From assembly GCF_902506195.1 (NCBI RefSeq), contig NZ_LR732817.1, positions 186,001 through 250,000 of the forward strand: a DNA stretch of 64,000 nucleotides, given 5' to 3'. The translations under genes and the position numbers were made by a program. This DNA is from Citricoccus sp. K5 (GTDB taxonomy: Bacteria; Actinomycetota; Actinomycetes; Actinomycetales; Micrococcaceae). Of this stretch, positions 53,881 to 62,814 are shown piece after piece. A model generated the notes under the pieces. That model was not told the origin of the DNA. It saw only the letters and a list, made by a program, of their open reading frames with translations, and ran no database searches. Within the stretch, counting starts at the first letter, position 1; every line of letters begins with the position of its first letter.

Positions 53881-55287
53881 ATGAACCACCCTGGCAATCC
53901 CCACCATTTCTCAGGTGCAATGTGGCGAGCCGAGCAGTCCGGCGGAGTGACAGTGAGCTTCCCCGCGGAATGGACTCTTCTCGAGGGATTCACCGTAGCC
54001 CGGGGAAGCCACGGTGTCTGGACCGAGCAGTCGTCCGCTGACGGGGCGGGCACCGCCGGCTTCATTGCCAACGCCGTCCTCACCTCGAACCGATTCGAGG
54101 GGACGGTGACTCAGCTGTCCACCGTGCTGATGGCCGCGGTCACGGTCACGCAGGCGATGCCGCGGTTCCTGGCGGTGGACGAGCTTGACCCCTTCCGCCA
54201 CGGCGGCCTCACTGGCCGCCGACTGGAGTACACCTACGCCGCGGACCGGCACCTGGTCCACGTGGTGCAGTATGCCTTCCTGGTTTCAGGGGCGTCCGTG
54301 GTGCTGACCCTGTCCTGCGCCGAGGCTGAGATCGCCGAGTGGGACGCCCGCTTCCGGCGCATCGCCGAAAGCGTCGCAGTGGACCCGGCGGACTTGAACG
54401 AATGGATCGGTCCGGAGTTCTCTTTCACGCCGGACCGGGAACCGGCATTGGAGGAGTTCGTCTCAGTGCGCGGGCAGCGACCCCTGGAACGGCTGGGCCA
54501 ATTGGCCAAACGCCAGCCCTACCGCAGCGCCGCTCCGTGGCTGGGGGCCGAGGAGATCAGGTTGCTCGAGCGGCTGTCCGCCACCACGACCATGGCTCCG
54601 GATTCCGGCGGCGTCCGGATCACGAGTGGCCTCGGCCGGCTGGAGATCGGGGCCGCGGGACCGGAGCTGAGCCGACTGGTCCAGAACGGGCTGGCGGAGG
54701 CCGGAGGACGGCTGACGGAGCAGGGGGCCGTGTTCACCGCCGCCTGGCGGGACACGGCCGCGTCGTTCCGGATCACCGCCCAGACCGAAGCGCGGAATTC
54801 GATGTACCAGATGTGGTTCGGGCAACGTGGCGAGGCCCTCGTGCTGGCCGGACCCTCCTTGACCACTGACGTCGACGACGACGCTCCCGCTGGCGCACTG
54901 CGTCCGGAATTACTGGACCAGGCCGAGGTGGCTCATGACGTGGCAGCCTGGTTGGGGCTGTCCCCGGCCTGGGGCCTGGACGTCGGGGCCGCACCGCTGG
55001 ACCGGGGTGCCGTGCTGGCCCGAATCGATGCGCGGACAACACCTCCGGAGGCCGCCAGCCCGGAACTCGTCCGGGTCTGGGAGGAGCCCTGGCTGGTCTG
55101 GACGATTCACCACGCGGATGAGCGCCCCCCAGCGACCTACCTGCGGGCGGGGATTCACGGCCAGTACCGCATGGTGTCCACCGGGGAGGGGATCATCCTG
55201 GAGGCCACCGCCACCCGGAACGTCTACCGTGACCTCTTGGTCCGGCTGACGCCCGAGGGACTGGAACGGTCCGCCGTTCAGAGGTGA
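53881..55287 (+). CDS. Hypothetical protein with DcrB/LpqN-like N-terminal domain
   Basis: 468 aa, soluble, no signal peptide. Residues about 20-165 resemble the DcrB/LpqN (PsbP-like) fold ([35 protein letters not shown]). The remainder is unrecognised and repeats a W-x2-T(W/A)-type beta pattern. An ESX chaperone of the EspG type was considered, but there is no clear match. AAAGGG precedes ATG 53881. It lies between two homologous membrane proteins. Confidence 0.72.
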   Translation: MNHPGNPHHFSGAMWRAEQSGGVTVSFPAEWTLLEGFTVARGSHGVWTEQSSADGAGTAGFIANAVLTSNRFEGTVTQLSTVLMAAVTVTQAMPRFLAVDELDPFRHGGLTGRRLEYTYAADRHLVHVVQYAFLVSGASVVLTLSCAEAEIAEWDARFRRIAESVAVDPADLNEWIGPEFSFTPDREPALEEFVSVRGQRPLERLGQLAKRQPYRSAAPWLGAEEIRLLERLSATTTMAPDSGGVRITSGLGRLEIGAAGPELSRLVQNGLAEAGGRLTEQGAVFTAAWRDTAASFRITAQTEARNSMYQMWFGQRGEALVLAGPSLTTDVDDDAPAGALRPELLDQAEVAHDVAAWLGLSPAWGLDVGAAPLDRGAVLARIDARTTPPEAASPELVRVWEEPWLVWTIHHADERPPATYLRAGIHGQYRMVSTGEGIILEATATRNVYRDLLVRLTPEGLERSAVQR

Positions 55288-55311
55288 TCGTAGAAGAGCG
55301 AGGGAGCCGTC

Positions 55312-55743
55312 GTGTCTGATCTGATGATCGGTGTCGTGGTAGGCGCCGTGGTGGCCCTGGTCGGTGCGGGCTTCCTGCTGACGGCGTGGCTGTCCTACAG
55401 CGGACGGTTCCGGAGCTGGGTGCTGGTGCGGCCACCGCTGACCCTGACGGGACGGTACTGGGGCCTGCTGTCCATGGCTCTGGCCGGGATCGCCGTGCTG
55501 TTCGTGGCTGTCTTCGGTGGCCTCATCCTCGCCGCCGGTGGCACCGGCTCGGCCCCAGGTGGATGGTCGCTCACCCTGACTGTGGGCCTGGTCGCCAGCC
55601 TGGTGGCCGCCGTGTGGACCAGCCATCGACTGCCCCGCGCCCTGAAGCCAGCGTGGTACCGGGACTGGGAAGACGGGGGGATCACCGAGCAGGAGGTCAC
55701 CGCCTGGCTGCAGGAGCGGAAGTCCGGCCGCACCTCTCGCTAG
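55312..55743 (+). CDS. Small membrane protein, immunity-like, copy 2
   Basis: 143 aa, about four membrane helices. It shares (W)VL-RP, YWGLLSMAL and the LKPAWYRDWEDGG C-terminal motif with the protein at 53439, but has a shorter, less basic tail. GTG 55312 follows AGGGAG. Two diverged copies around one candidate toxin locus are typical of immunity-gene stockpiling (inference). Confidence 0.75.
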   Translation: MSDLMIGVVVGAVVALVGAGFLLTAWLSYSGRFRSWVLVRPPLTLTGRYWGLLSMALAGIAVLFVAVFGGLILAAGGTGSAPGGWSLTLTVGLVASLVAAVWTSHRLPRALKPAWYRDWEDGGITEQEVTAWLQERKSGRTSR

Positions 55744-55747
55744 CCGG

Positions 55748-56518
55748 TCAGCGCGCGTACCGACAACGGAAGTTCGCCAGGACCTTCTGCGGCTCGGTCA
55801 CCGTGGCCGCCCGCACGCGGGTGAAGAGCTCTTCCGTCTCGGCCGGCTCGTAGTAGCCGTGTCCCGCGTAGGTCTCCAGGCGGAACAGCAGTCCGGGCAG
55901 GTCCAGTTCGGGGTGGAACTGGGTGGCGTACTGGTGCCGCCCGATCCGGAACATCTGCACCGGGCAGGACTCGCCGGTCACCAGCACCTCGGCGTGGGGC
56001 GGCAGGAGGCGGACGGCCTCCTTGTGACCCACAAAGGCGGTGAACTCCGCGGCCACGCCGGCCAGCAACGGATCCCGCCGCCCGGCCTCGGTCACACGCA
56101 CGACGGCGGCCCCGGCCGGTTCCCCATAGGTCCCGTCCACTGTGGCCCCCTGGTGCAGGCCGAGGGTACCGACGCCGTAGCAGGCACCGAGGAACGGGAT
56201 ATCCCGGTCCAGCACCACATCCAGCATCCGCCGCAGCTCAGCCTCGACGGCGACCTGCAGGTCGGACTTCAACTCCTCCGGGTCGGAGGAATTGAACGGG
56301 CCGCCGCCGACCACCACCCCGGAATGGCGGACCAGGAGGGCCTCCCAATCGAGGTCCGGGGTGCCGCCCGACGACGGCCGGGCGGCCGCGACGAGGCGGT
56401 CCAGTCGCAGCGGGGTCAGCTCGCCGTCGGCGAAGCCGCCGAGTGCGGTGGTGGAGCGGACCTCGTCCGCCGCGACGGCATCGTCCGCGCGGGTCTGGAT
56501 CAGTAAGAAGGGCAGCAC
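55748..56518 (-). CDS. Class I glutamine amidotransferase domain protein
   Basis: 256 aa GATase-1 protein of the GMP-synthase-like group. The nucleophile is Cys113 in FLGACYG, and His/Glu of the triad are in TQFHPEL. There is no synthetase domain, so the acceptor is unknown; some relatives hydrolyse gamma-glutamyl compounds. It begins 9 bases after the old yellow enzyme gene and is probably cotranscribed with it. GTG start. Confidence 0.88.
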   Translation of the reverse strand: MLPFLLIQTRADDAVAADEVRSTTALGGFADGELTPLRLDRLVAAARPSSGGTPDLDWEALLVRHSGVVVGGGPFNSSDPEELKSDLQVAVEAELRRMLDVVLDRDIPFLGACYGVGTLGLHQGATVDGTYGEPAGAAVVRVTEAGRRDPLLAGVAAEFTAFVGHKEAVRLLPPHAEVLVTGESCPVQMFRIGRHQYATQFHPELDLPGLLFRLETYAGHGYYEPAETEELFTRVRAATVTEPQKVLANFRCRYAR

Positions 56519-56527
56519 CCGGTCAGG

Positions 56528-57730
56528 TCAGCCCGCCACGCCTGCGGCCGCCGCTTCCCGCTGGCGCACCGGGGTGGACAGCCGGCCCCAGGAACCGCGG
56601 TGATAGGCCGGGGCGAGCAGCTGCCGCCACCGCTCGTCGCCGAGCGACTGGGCGGCCTCCACGGGCCAGTTGGGGCGGACCAGGGCGGCCCGGCCGATGT
56701 CGACGGCATCCGCCCGGCCCTCGGCGAGCACGGACTCGGCGAGCTCGGGATCGGTGATCGCCCCGACGGCCGAGACGAACAGGCGGCGGGAGGCTCCGTC
56801 GTCGGACACCGGCATGCCCTGCCCCGAGGCCAGGGCGAGGTCTGCGGTGCCGGCGAGGACGGCGTCGGCCAGGGGAACCTGGTAGGCGGGACCCTTGGGG
56901 CCCTGGTAGACGTCCCCGATGCCGCCGGAGGAGACATCCACCCAGTCCAGGCCCAAACCTGTGAGCTCGCGGACGAGGCGGACGGTGTCCTGCTCGCCCC
57001 AGCTGTCCTCGAGCCAGTCGGAACCGGAGAGCCGGATGCCGAGGATCTTCTCCGCCGGCCACACCTCCCGGACGGCCTCCACGATCCGGCGGGCCAGGCG
57101 GGTGCGGTTCTCGAAGGAGCCGCCCCACTCGTCGGTCCGGCGGTTGGTGACGGGGGAGAGGAACTGGTGGATGAGGTAACCGTGGGCCCCGTGGATCTGC
57201 ACGGCGCCGAATCCGGCCTCGTCAGCACGGCGGGCGGACGCGGCGAAGGCCTCGATGACCTGCTCGATCTCGGCGCCGCTCAGCTCCCGGGTGGGGCCGA
57301 CGGCGGAGACGGCCGGGACACCGGAGGGGGAGGCGGTCTCCCAGCCGCCCTCGTCCAGCGGGATGGCCTCATCCGGGTAGCCCGGGTGGGCCGGCCAAGT
57401 GGAGGCCTTGGAGCCGGCATGGGCCAGCTGGATGGCCGGGACGGCGCCCTGGGAGCGGATGAAGTCGACGATCGGGGCCCAAGCATCACGCTGGGCCTCG
57501 TTCCAGAGCCCGGTGTCCTGGTCCGAGATGCGTCCCTCGGGGAGCACCGAGGAGGCCTCGGCCACCACCATCCCGAAGCCACCGGTGGCGCGGGCACCCA
57601 GGTGCGCCAGATGCCAGGGCCCGGGGACGCCGTCCTTGGCGGTGACGTTGTACTGGCACATGGGCGGCAGGATCAGCCGGTTGCGCAGGGTGAGGCCGGA
57701 CACGGTCACGGGATCGAAGAGAAGACTCAT
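56528..57730 (-). CDS. NADH:flavin oxidoreductase, old yellow enzyme family (YqjM-like)
   Basis: 400 aa TIM-barrel FMN enzyme. It has the YqjM-type N-terminus LPPMCQYN (Cys25, Tyr27), the substrate-binding IHGAHGYLIHQFLSP and the WGGSFENRTR loop, plus a C-terminal GRAALVRPNWP. The class reduces activated C=C bonds of enones and nitroesters. ATG 57730 chosen by family N-terminus; the frame remains open far upstream without meaning. Confidence 0.92.
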   Translation of the reverse strand: MSLLFDPVTVSGLTLRNRLILPPMCQYNVTAKDGVPGPWHLAHLGARATGGFGMVVAEASSVLPEGRISDQDTGLWNEAQRDAWAPIVDFIRSQGAVPAIQLAHAGSKASTWPAHPGYPDEAIPLDEGGWETASPSGVPAVSAVGPTRELSGAEIEQVIEAFAASARRADEAGFGAVQIHGAHGYLIHQFLSPVTNRRTDEWGGSFENRTRLARRIVEAVREVWPAEKILGIRLSGSDWLEDSWGEQDTVRLVRELTGLGLDWVDVSSGGIGDVYQGPKGPAYQVPLADAVLAGTADLALASGQGMPVSDDGASRRLFVSAVGAITDPELAESVLAEGRADAVDIGRAALVRPNWPVEAAQSLGDERWRQLLAPAYHRGSWGRLSTPVRQREAAAAGVAG

Positions 57731-57778
57731 GTCAGGCACAACCACGGGGTGGTCCGGGAGTATTCCTAGACTGGCCCC

Positions 57779-58087
57779 ATGCCGTCCTTCCGCGCCCGAC
57801 TCCAGATCGGTGACCTGTTGCCAGGCCATGCCCCCGAAGAGGTGATGGACCGGGCCGAGACGGCCCTGGCCGCCACCCACAACGTGGAGGCCAAGGACCT
57901 GGAGGTCGTGGCACGGGTCCCGCGCATCGTCCTGCGGTTCACGGTGCCCGACTCCACCTGGGACTCGGAGAACCGCGCCGCCGTGGCCGCGGCCAGCCGG
58001 ATGCGCGAGGGTGTCCGGGACGTGGCCACGACCGGTCGGCTGGACGTGCTCCGCCGGGACCGCGGCCGGTGGGCGCCGGTCGGCTAG
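57779..58087 (+). CDS. Hypothetical protein
   Basis: 102 aa, soluble, no recognised family. Beta/alpha pattern with RVPRIVLRFTVPDSTW in the middle and an Arg-rich end. A TAGACT box at 57767-57772 lies only 7 bases before the ATG, so the mRNA may be leaderless. It sits divergently from the old yellow enzyme gene. Confidence 0.65.
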   Translation: MPSFRARLQIGDLLPGHAPEEVMDRAETALAATHNVEAKDLEVVARVPRIVLRFTVPDSTWDSENRAAVAAASRMREGVRDVATTGRLDVLRRDRGRWAPVG

Positions 58088-59892
58088 AACTCGTCGACCT
58101 CGTGGCCCAGGGCGGCCCGGTGCTCGGCGTGGTTGATCCGGTAGCGGCGGTTCTCGGTGGCCAGGAGCACCATGAAGAGTCCCATGGCGGCCACGATCGC
58201 GACCCAGACGGAAGACATGGAACCGATGAGCCGGGGCACCAGGATCGCTGTCAGGCCCCAGGAGAGGCCGAGGGCAATGCTGATGCGGCCACGCTCGGTC
58301 ATGGACATCATGGAGGTGCCCCAGACCACGACCACCAGGGTGAGCACGGCCCAGACCGAGCCGGGGATCCAGAGCAGGTTGACCCCGAGGGACTGCAGCC
58401 AGACGGACGCGTTCGTGGCGGCGAAGATCAGGGCCCATCCGGTGAACAGCCCGATCATGCCGTCCGTGATGGCCCGCTCCACGCGGTTTCGCGCGGTGTA
58501 GAGGTTCAGCTGGTGGACGCTGTCCACCAGGAGATAGCCCAGGGCCAACCAGACGACCAGCTCGACGCCGAGCATGACCCCGGTCCGGGCGAGGACGAAC
58601 CACACCACCGTGGCCACCAGGGCCGTTGCCACGCGCCAGCCGGTGGCGCGTTGCCGGTCCGCTGAGGCCTGGCTCGGCAACCACTGATGCACCGTGTAGA
58701 TGCCCAGGGCCACCCACAGCACCGGCCAGATGAGCTGGTGCCAGAAGGCCATGGACAGCATGGAGAAGCCGCCGGCGAACCGTCCCTGATGCAGGTCGTG
58801 CAGCCACGGCCCGGTGGCGTCCTCGCCCAGGAAGCCGAGGCCGTAGACGCCGCCGAGCACGAACACCAGGTAGGCCACGGTCACGGTGACCCGGCGGAGC
58901 AGGTCCAGCGCGGTCGGCTTCGGGTCCGGTTCCCGGGAGGGCAGGTTGTAGGGCGGGATGTAGCCGCGCGGTGCGGGCGCCGGCACCGGTCCCGTGGCGG
59001 CGACCGCCGGCCGGGTGCGGCGGACCGTGGAGGCCTCGATGGCCTGGGCCTTCTCCACGATCCGGTCTCGGTGACGCCATTCCGGCAAGGAGGCCCGGGC
59101 CCGCTCCAGCAGTTGGGCATCGGTCAGGTTCTCGCCGCGCTCCTCGAGCATGGCGCGCCGGTCCGCAGGCGGCACCCAGTCGGTCCCATCGGACTCGCGG
59201 GCCGCGACCTGCAGGGCCCACGTCTCGCGTTCGCGCTGGCGGGCCAGCCACTCCTCGTGTTCCTGGCGTTCCATCTCCAGGCGCAGAGCTTCTTCTTCGG
59301 CGCGCTGGAGTTCCAGCAGCCGTTCCTGCTCGAGGAATGCCTCCTCCTCGGCCTGGCGTCGGACTTCGCGTTCGGCCTCTTCGGCGGCCAGCCGTTCGGC
59401 TTCGAGCCGGTCTGCCTCGGCCTCCTCGGCGGCACGCTGGCGTTCGATCTCCGCCTGCCGCTCGGCCTCGGCCCGTTCGGCGGCGGCTTTCCGCTCGGCC
59501 TCGGCCTTCTCCTCGGCGCGGCGTTCGCGTTCCGCCTCGCGGTGTGCCTTCTGCCGTTCGTAGGCGGCCTTCATGGTGCTCGGCGACTCATAGATGGACT
59601 GGGAGACCTTGTCCCAGTCGGGCTCGCCGAGGGAATCGAGCCAGTCGTTGAAGGACTCGAGGGGACCCTGGGTCTCCTGGGGGTTGGCGTGCCGCAAGCG
59701 CGGTTGGTCCGCGGCGGGCTTCCGAGGGGATTCCGAGGTGGGTTCAGCGGCGCTTTCGGCACTTTGGGCGCTGTCAGCCGCGCGATCGGGGCGTGATCCG
59801 TCACCCGCCCCGGTGGCTGCCGGACCGGACGACTTCTCCGCCGCGGCCTTCATCCGTTCCAGCGCAGCAGAGGACGACGACTCAGCGTTCAC
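58084..59892 (-). CDS. Large membrane protein with charged coiled-coil N-terminal half
   Basis: 602 aa. Residues 1-90 are disordered. About 110-225 is an Ala/Glu/Arg coiled coil (repeated EAER-type heptads). About 330-590 holds roughly eight membrane helices in pairs. No enzymatic motif seen. GTG start at 59892, 3 bases after the DedA gene. The long open frame on the opposite strand over the same DNA is a codon-bias effect. Function unknown; a membrane scaffold is possible. Confidence 0.8.
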   Translation of the reverse strand: MNAESSSSAALERMKAAAEKSSGPAATGAGDGSRPDRAADSAQSAESAAEPTSESPRKPAADQPRLRHANPQETQGPLESFNDWLDSLGEPDWDKVSQSIYESPSTMKAAYERQKAHREAERERRAEEKAEAERKAAAERAEAERQAEIERQRAAEEAEADRLEAERLAAEEAEREVRRQAEEEAFLEQERLLELQRAEEEALRLEMERQEHEEWLARQRERETWALQVAARESDGTDWVPPADRRAMLEERGENLTDAQLLERARASLPEWRHRDRIVEKAQAIEASTVRRTRPAVAATGPVPAPAPRGYIPPYNLPSREPDPKPTALDLLRRVTVTVAYLVFVLGGVYGLGFLGEDATGPWLHDLHQGRFAGGFSMLSMAFWHQLIWPVLWVALGIYTVHQWLPSQASADRQRATGWRVATALVATVVWFVLARTGVMLGVELVVWLALGYLLVDSVHQLNLYTARNRVERAITDGMIGLFTGWALIFAATNASVWLQSLGVNLLWIPGSVWAVLTLVVVVWGTSMMSMTERGRISIALGLSWGLTAILVPRLIGSMSSVWVAIVAAMGLFMVLLATENRRYRINHAEHRAALGHEVDEF

Positions 59893-59895
59893 CCA

Positions 59896-60510
59896 TCACC
59901 TCTCCCCGGAGCGCCGCCGGATGGCGACGATCCCCGCAATGATCAACCCTGCAAGGGTACCCAATCCCATGCCCACCACCGCGCTGGCCCAGAACGGCAG
60001 GCCTGTCGCGCTGCCGGTGAACCAGCCGAGCCCCACCATGTAGACGGACCACACGGCAGAACCGATGCCTGACAGGGTCAGGAACGGACCCCAGGGGATG
60101 CCGGCGATCCCAGCGGCGGCCATGGACGCCGTCCGGCCGCCCGACACGAAGCGCAACACGAACAGGGAGGCATACCCCGGCGCCGGGCCAGCCTTGTTCA
60201 GCAGCCTCAGGATGCCGCGGTGGATGCGCTGGCCCCACGAGGCGCGGTCGAGCAGTCCGGTCAACTGGAACCGGAACAGGGCATACAGTCCGATGTCCCC
60301 GGCCCAGCACCCCAGCCACGCCGCCAGCACTGAGGGCACCAGCGCTACGCTGCCCAGCTGGGACATGGCTCCCGAGCCGATGACGAACAGCTCGCTCGGC
60401 ACGGGCGGCACCGGCGCATCGACGGCCACCAGGAGCGCGGTCAGCAGGTGGAACCACCCGCCCAACGACTCGACCCAGGCGGTGTCCAGACCCGGCTGCA
60501 TGTCAGTCAC
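59896..60510 (-). CDS. DedA/VTT-family membrane protein
   Basis: 204 aa with five to six membrane helices. It has the VTT core: the amphipathic P-x-PSELFVIGSGAM helix near residue 36 and the RFVSGGRTASMAAAGIAGIPW segment, corresponding to the family's F/Y-x-R-F-x-P-G-x-R loop but with Ser for Pro. DedA proteins flip undecaprenyl phosphate or phospholipids. GTG start at 60510 overlaps the pseudouridine-synthase stop. Confidence 0.88.
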   Translation of the reverse strand: MTDMQPGLDTAWVESLGGWFHLLTALLVAVDAPVPPVPSELFVIGSGAMSQLGSVALVPSVLAAWLGCWAGDIGLYALFRFQLTGLLDRASWGQRIHRGILRLLNKAGPAPGYASLFVLRFVSGGRTASMAAAGIAGIPWGPFLTLSGIGSAVWSVYMVGLGWFTGSATGLPFWASAVVGMGLGTLAGLIIAGIVAIRRRSGER

Positions 60511-61526
60511 GCCCCCGGCCTCGGGCGTTCGGCCAGCGCCAGCTGGGAGCTGAACTGCCGGGGGGCACCGGTCAGCGGGTCCGTGAACCCGATCGTCTGG
60601 GCCAGCAGCTGCAACGGCCGGTCATAGTCGTCAGGGGCGGCGTCCAGCAGAACGGGATAGAACGGGTCGTTGAGGATGCCCAGCCCGAGGGCGGCCAGGT
60701 GCACGCGCAGCTGATGGGTGCGGCCGGTGCGTGGGTGCAGGCGGAGGTGGGCGACGCCGGCGCCCGCCCAAGTGCCCGCGGAGACGCCCGTTCCGATCAG
60801 CTCGATCCGGGTCTGGGCATTGGCCCCCACGGTCGGCCGGTTCGTCTTCCGGCCCGGTCGGGTGGCCTGGCCCAGGCAGCGGCCCGACTCCCGGGGGCCG
60901 TAGTCCAGCGTGCGGGCGGTGAGCACCCCCTTCACCTTGTCCATCCGGTTGCGGTAGGTCAGCGGGAACCGGCCTGCCGCGCCGCCGCCGGGAAGCGCCG
61001 AGACGGCCTCGTAGACCTTCCAGATCTGACGCCGTTCGAAGAGCACCTGGTAGGCGCCCCGCGTGTCCGGGTTGGTGGAGAACATCACCACGCCGGCGGT
61101 CGCCCGGTCGAGGCGGTGCATGGGCACGAGGTGGTCCAGCCCGAGTTGGTTGCGCAGCCGCACCAGCGCCGACTCCTGCACGAAGCGTCCCCCCGGTGTG
61201 GTGGGCAGGAAATGCGGCTTGTCCGCCACCAGCAGGTGCTCGTCCTGATGGAGCACCGTGATGGGGAAGGGGATGGGCGCCTCCTGCGGAACGCTGCGGT
61301 AGTACCAGACGAAGTCGTGGGCGCTCAGAGGGGTGTGCTCGGTGACCGGGGTGCCGTCGGCGGCGCGGACCTCGCCGGTGCGGAAGCGTTCGAGGATCCC
61401 CACCGGGTCCACATGGCCCCACCGGTGCAGCACGTAGGCCAGGATGGTGTCCCAACCGCTGTCCGGGACAGTGAGACGGGTGGCGTTCACGCCGTCACGG
61501 ACGGGCAGGGGCGGTTGCTGGGACAC
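60507..61526 (-). CDS. RluA-family pseudouridine synthase
   Basis: 339 aa enzyme converting uridine to pseudouridine in RNA. The catalytic Asp140 is in the signature HRLDRATAG. RTGRTHQLRVHLAALG is the second conserved motif near the C-terminus. No S4 domain is evident in the first 80 residues. Target RNA is not predictable. GTG start at 61526, overlapping DedA by 4 bases. Confidence 0.92.
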   Translation of the reverse strand: MSQQPPLPVRDGVNATRLTVPDSGWDTILAYVLHRWGHVDPVGILERFRTGEVRAADGTPVTEHTPLSAHDFVWYYRSVPQEAPIPFPITVLHQDEHLLVADKPHFLPTTPGGRFVQESALVRLRNQLGLDHLVPMHRLDRATAGVVMFSTNPDTRGAYQVLFERRQIWKVYEAVSALPGGGAAGRFPLTYRNRMDKVKGVLTARTLDYGPRESGRCLGQATRPGRKTNRPTVGANAQTRIELIGTGVSAGTWAGAGVAHLRLHPRTGRTHQLRVHLAALGLGILNDPFYPVLLDAAPDDYDRPLQLLAQTIGFTDPLTGAPRQFSSQLALAERPRPGA

Positions 61527-61581
61527 GGCCCCAGTCTTCCAGACCGCGGAGCCGCGGACGGACGGAGGCTCAGGCGGGAGA

Positions 61582-62772
61582 TCAGCTCCCGGTGGTCTCG
61601 TCCGCGCTGGCGGGCCCGCGGTCGGCCGGCACGAGGACGGTGATGTTGCCGGGCCCGGGTTTCGTCCGGCCGGAGCGTCCGGCGGGGATCTTCGCGCCGA
61701 CGTCCGCGATGACCGACTCCAGTTCGGCTCCTGCGGGGACCACGCAGTCGCCGAGCAGGACCGACCGGGACACCCGGGCGCCGGCTTCCACCACCACGCC
61801 GGGTCCGACGACGCTGTGCTCGACCTCGCCCCTGATCCGGCAGCCGGCCGTCACGAGGGACGCGGACACCGTGGCCCGGGTGTCGATCCAGGCCGGCGGG
61901 GCATGCTTCGGATTCGTGATCAGGGGCCAGCCGGGCCGGTCCAGGTCCAGGCCGCTGCCGTCCAGCAGTTCCATGTGCGCCTTGAAGTAGGCGTCCACGG
62001 TGCCGACGTCCCGCCAGTACCCGTCCAGCCGGTAGGCGTGGGTTCTCCGGTGGTCCACGAAGTGCGGCACGATCGACTCCCCGTAGTCGCCCAGGGAGGC
62101 CCCGTCCGCGTCCCCCCGCTCCGCCGTGAGCCGGCGGGTCACCTGCCCGAGTGCGGCGACGTCGTAGATGAAGATCTCCGTGGCCACCAGGCTCCCGTCC
62201 GGGTCGTCGGGCTTGTGGTCATAGCGGGTGACCGTGTGGTCCGCGTCCACCTGCACCACCCCGAAGCGGGAGGGGTCCTCGTCCGTCTGCGTGGTCACCA
62301 CGGTCAGCTCTGAGCCGCGGGCGCGGTGCTGCTCCAGGGCGGGCCGCAGGTCGAGCTGGTACAGGTGGTCCGCGCTGAGCACCACCACGGTGTCCGCGCC
62401 GAAGGCCTCCAGCAGGGGCATCTGCTGGTGCAGGGCGTGCCCGTTGCCGGCGGCGAAGCCCTCCTCGGTGCGCCCCTCGGCCGGGGGCAGCAGACGCAGC
62501 CCGTGGCGGGTGCCGTCCAGGTCCCACGGCCGGCCACCGGCCAGGTGCTGGTTGAGGGTGAAGGGCCGGTACTGCTCCACGATCCACACGTCCCGCAGGC
62601 CCGAATTGGCCAGGTTGGACAGGACCACGTCGATCAGTCGGTACTGGCCGGCCACCGGGACGGCCGGTTTGGACCGGGCATCGGTCAGCGGGGACAGCCG
62701 GCTGCCCTGGCCTCCGGCCAGGACGAAGGCCACGGTGGAATGGGCACGGTCCTGCGGGAATGGATCGGCCAT
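61582..62772 (-). CDS. glgC: Glucose-1-phosphate adenylyltransferase
   Basis: 396 aa nucleotidyltransferase making ADP-glucose for glycogen or glucan synthesis. Starts with VLAGGQGSRLSPLT, followed by RSKPAVPVAGQYRLIDVVLSN, the substrate loop LSADHLYQLD and a C-terminal left-handed beta-helix (ATVSASLVTAGCRIRGEVEHSV). Length is slightly under the usual 400-430. It stands alone between the pseudouridine synthase and the glycosylase. Confidence 0.95.
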   Translation of the reverse strand: MADPFPQDRAHSTVAFVLAGGQGSRLSPLTDARSKPAVPVAGQYRLIDVVLSNLANSGLRDVWIVEQYRPFTLNQHLAGGRPWDLDGTRHGLRLLPPAEGRTEEGFAAGNGHALHQQMPLLEAFGADTVVVLSADHLYQLDLRPALEQHRARGSELTVVTTQTDEDPSRFGVVQVDADHTVTRYDHKPDDPDGSLVATEIFIYDVAALGQVTRRLTAERGDADGASLGDYGESIVPHFVDHRRTHAYRLDGYWRDVGTVDAYFKAHMELLDGSGLDLDRPGWPLITNPKHAPPAWIDTRATVSASLVTAGCRIRGEVEHSVVGPGVVVEAGARVSRSVLLGDCVVPAGAELESVIADVGAKIPAGRSGRTKPGPGNITVLVPADRGPASADETTGS

Positions 62773-62814
62773 CTCAATCTCCTCGGGATCGGACGTGCCG
62801 CGGCGCCGGGACGG

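Noticed and set aside
58687-59796. 369-codon plus-strand open frame opposite the coiled-coil protein
   Set aside because: Its Leu/Gly/Arg-rich low-complexity translation mirrors the coiled-coil repeat of the real gene.
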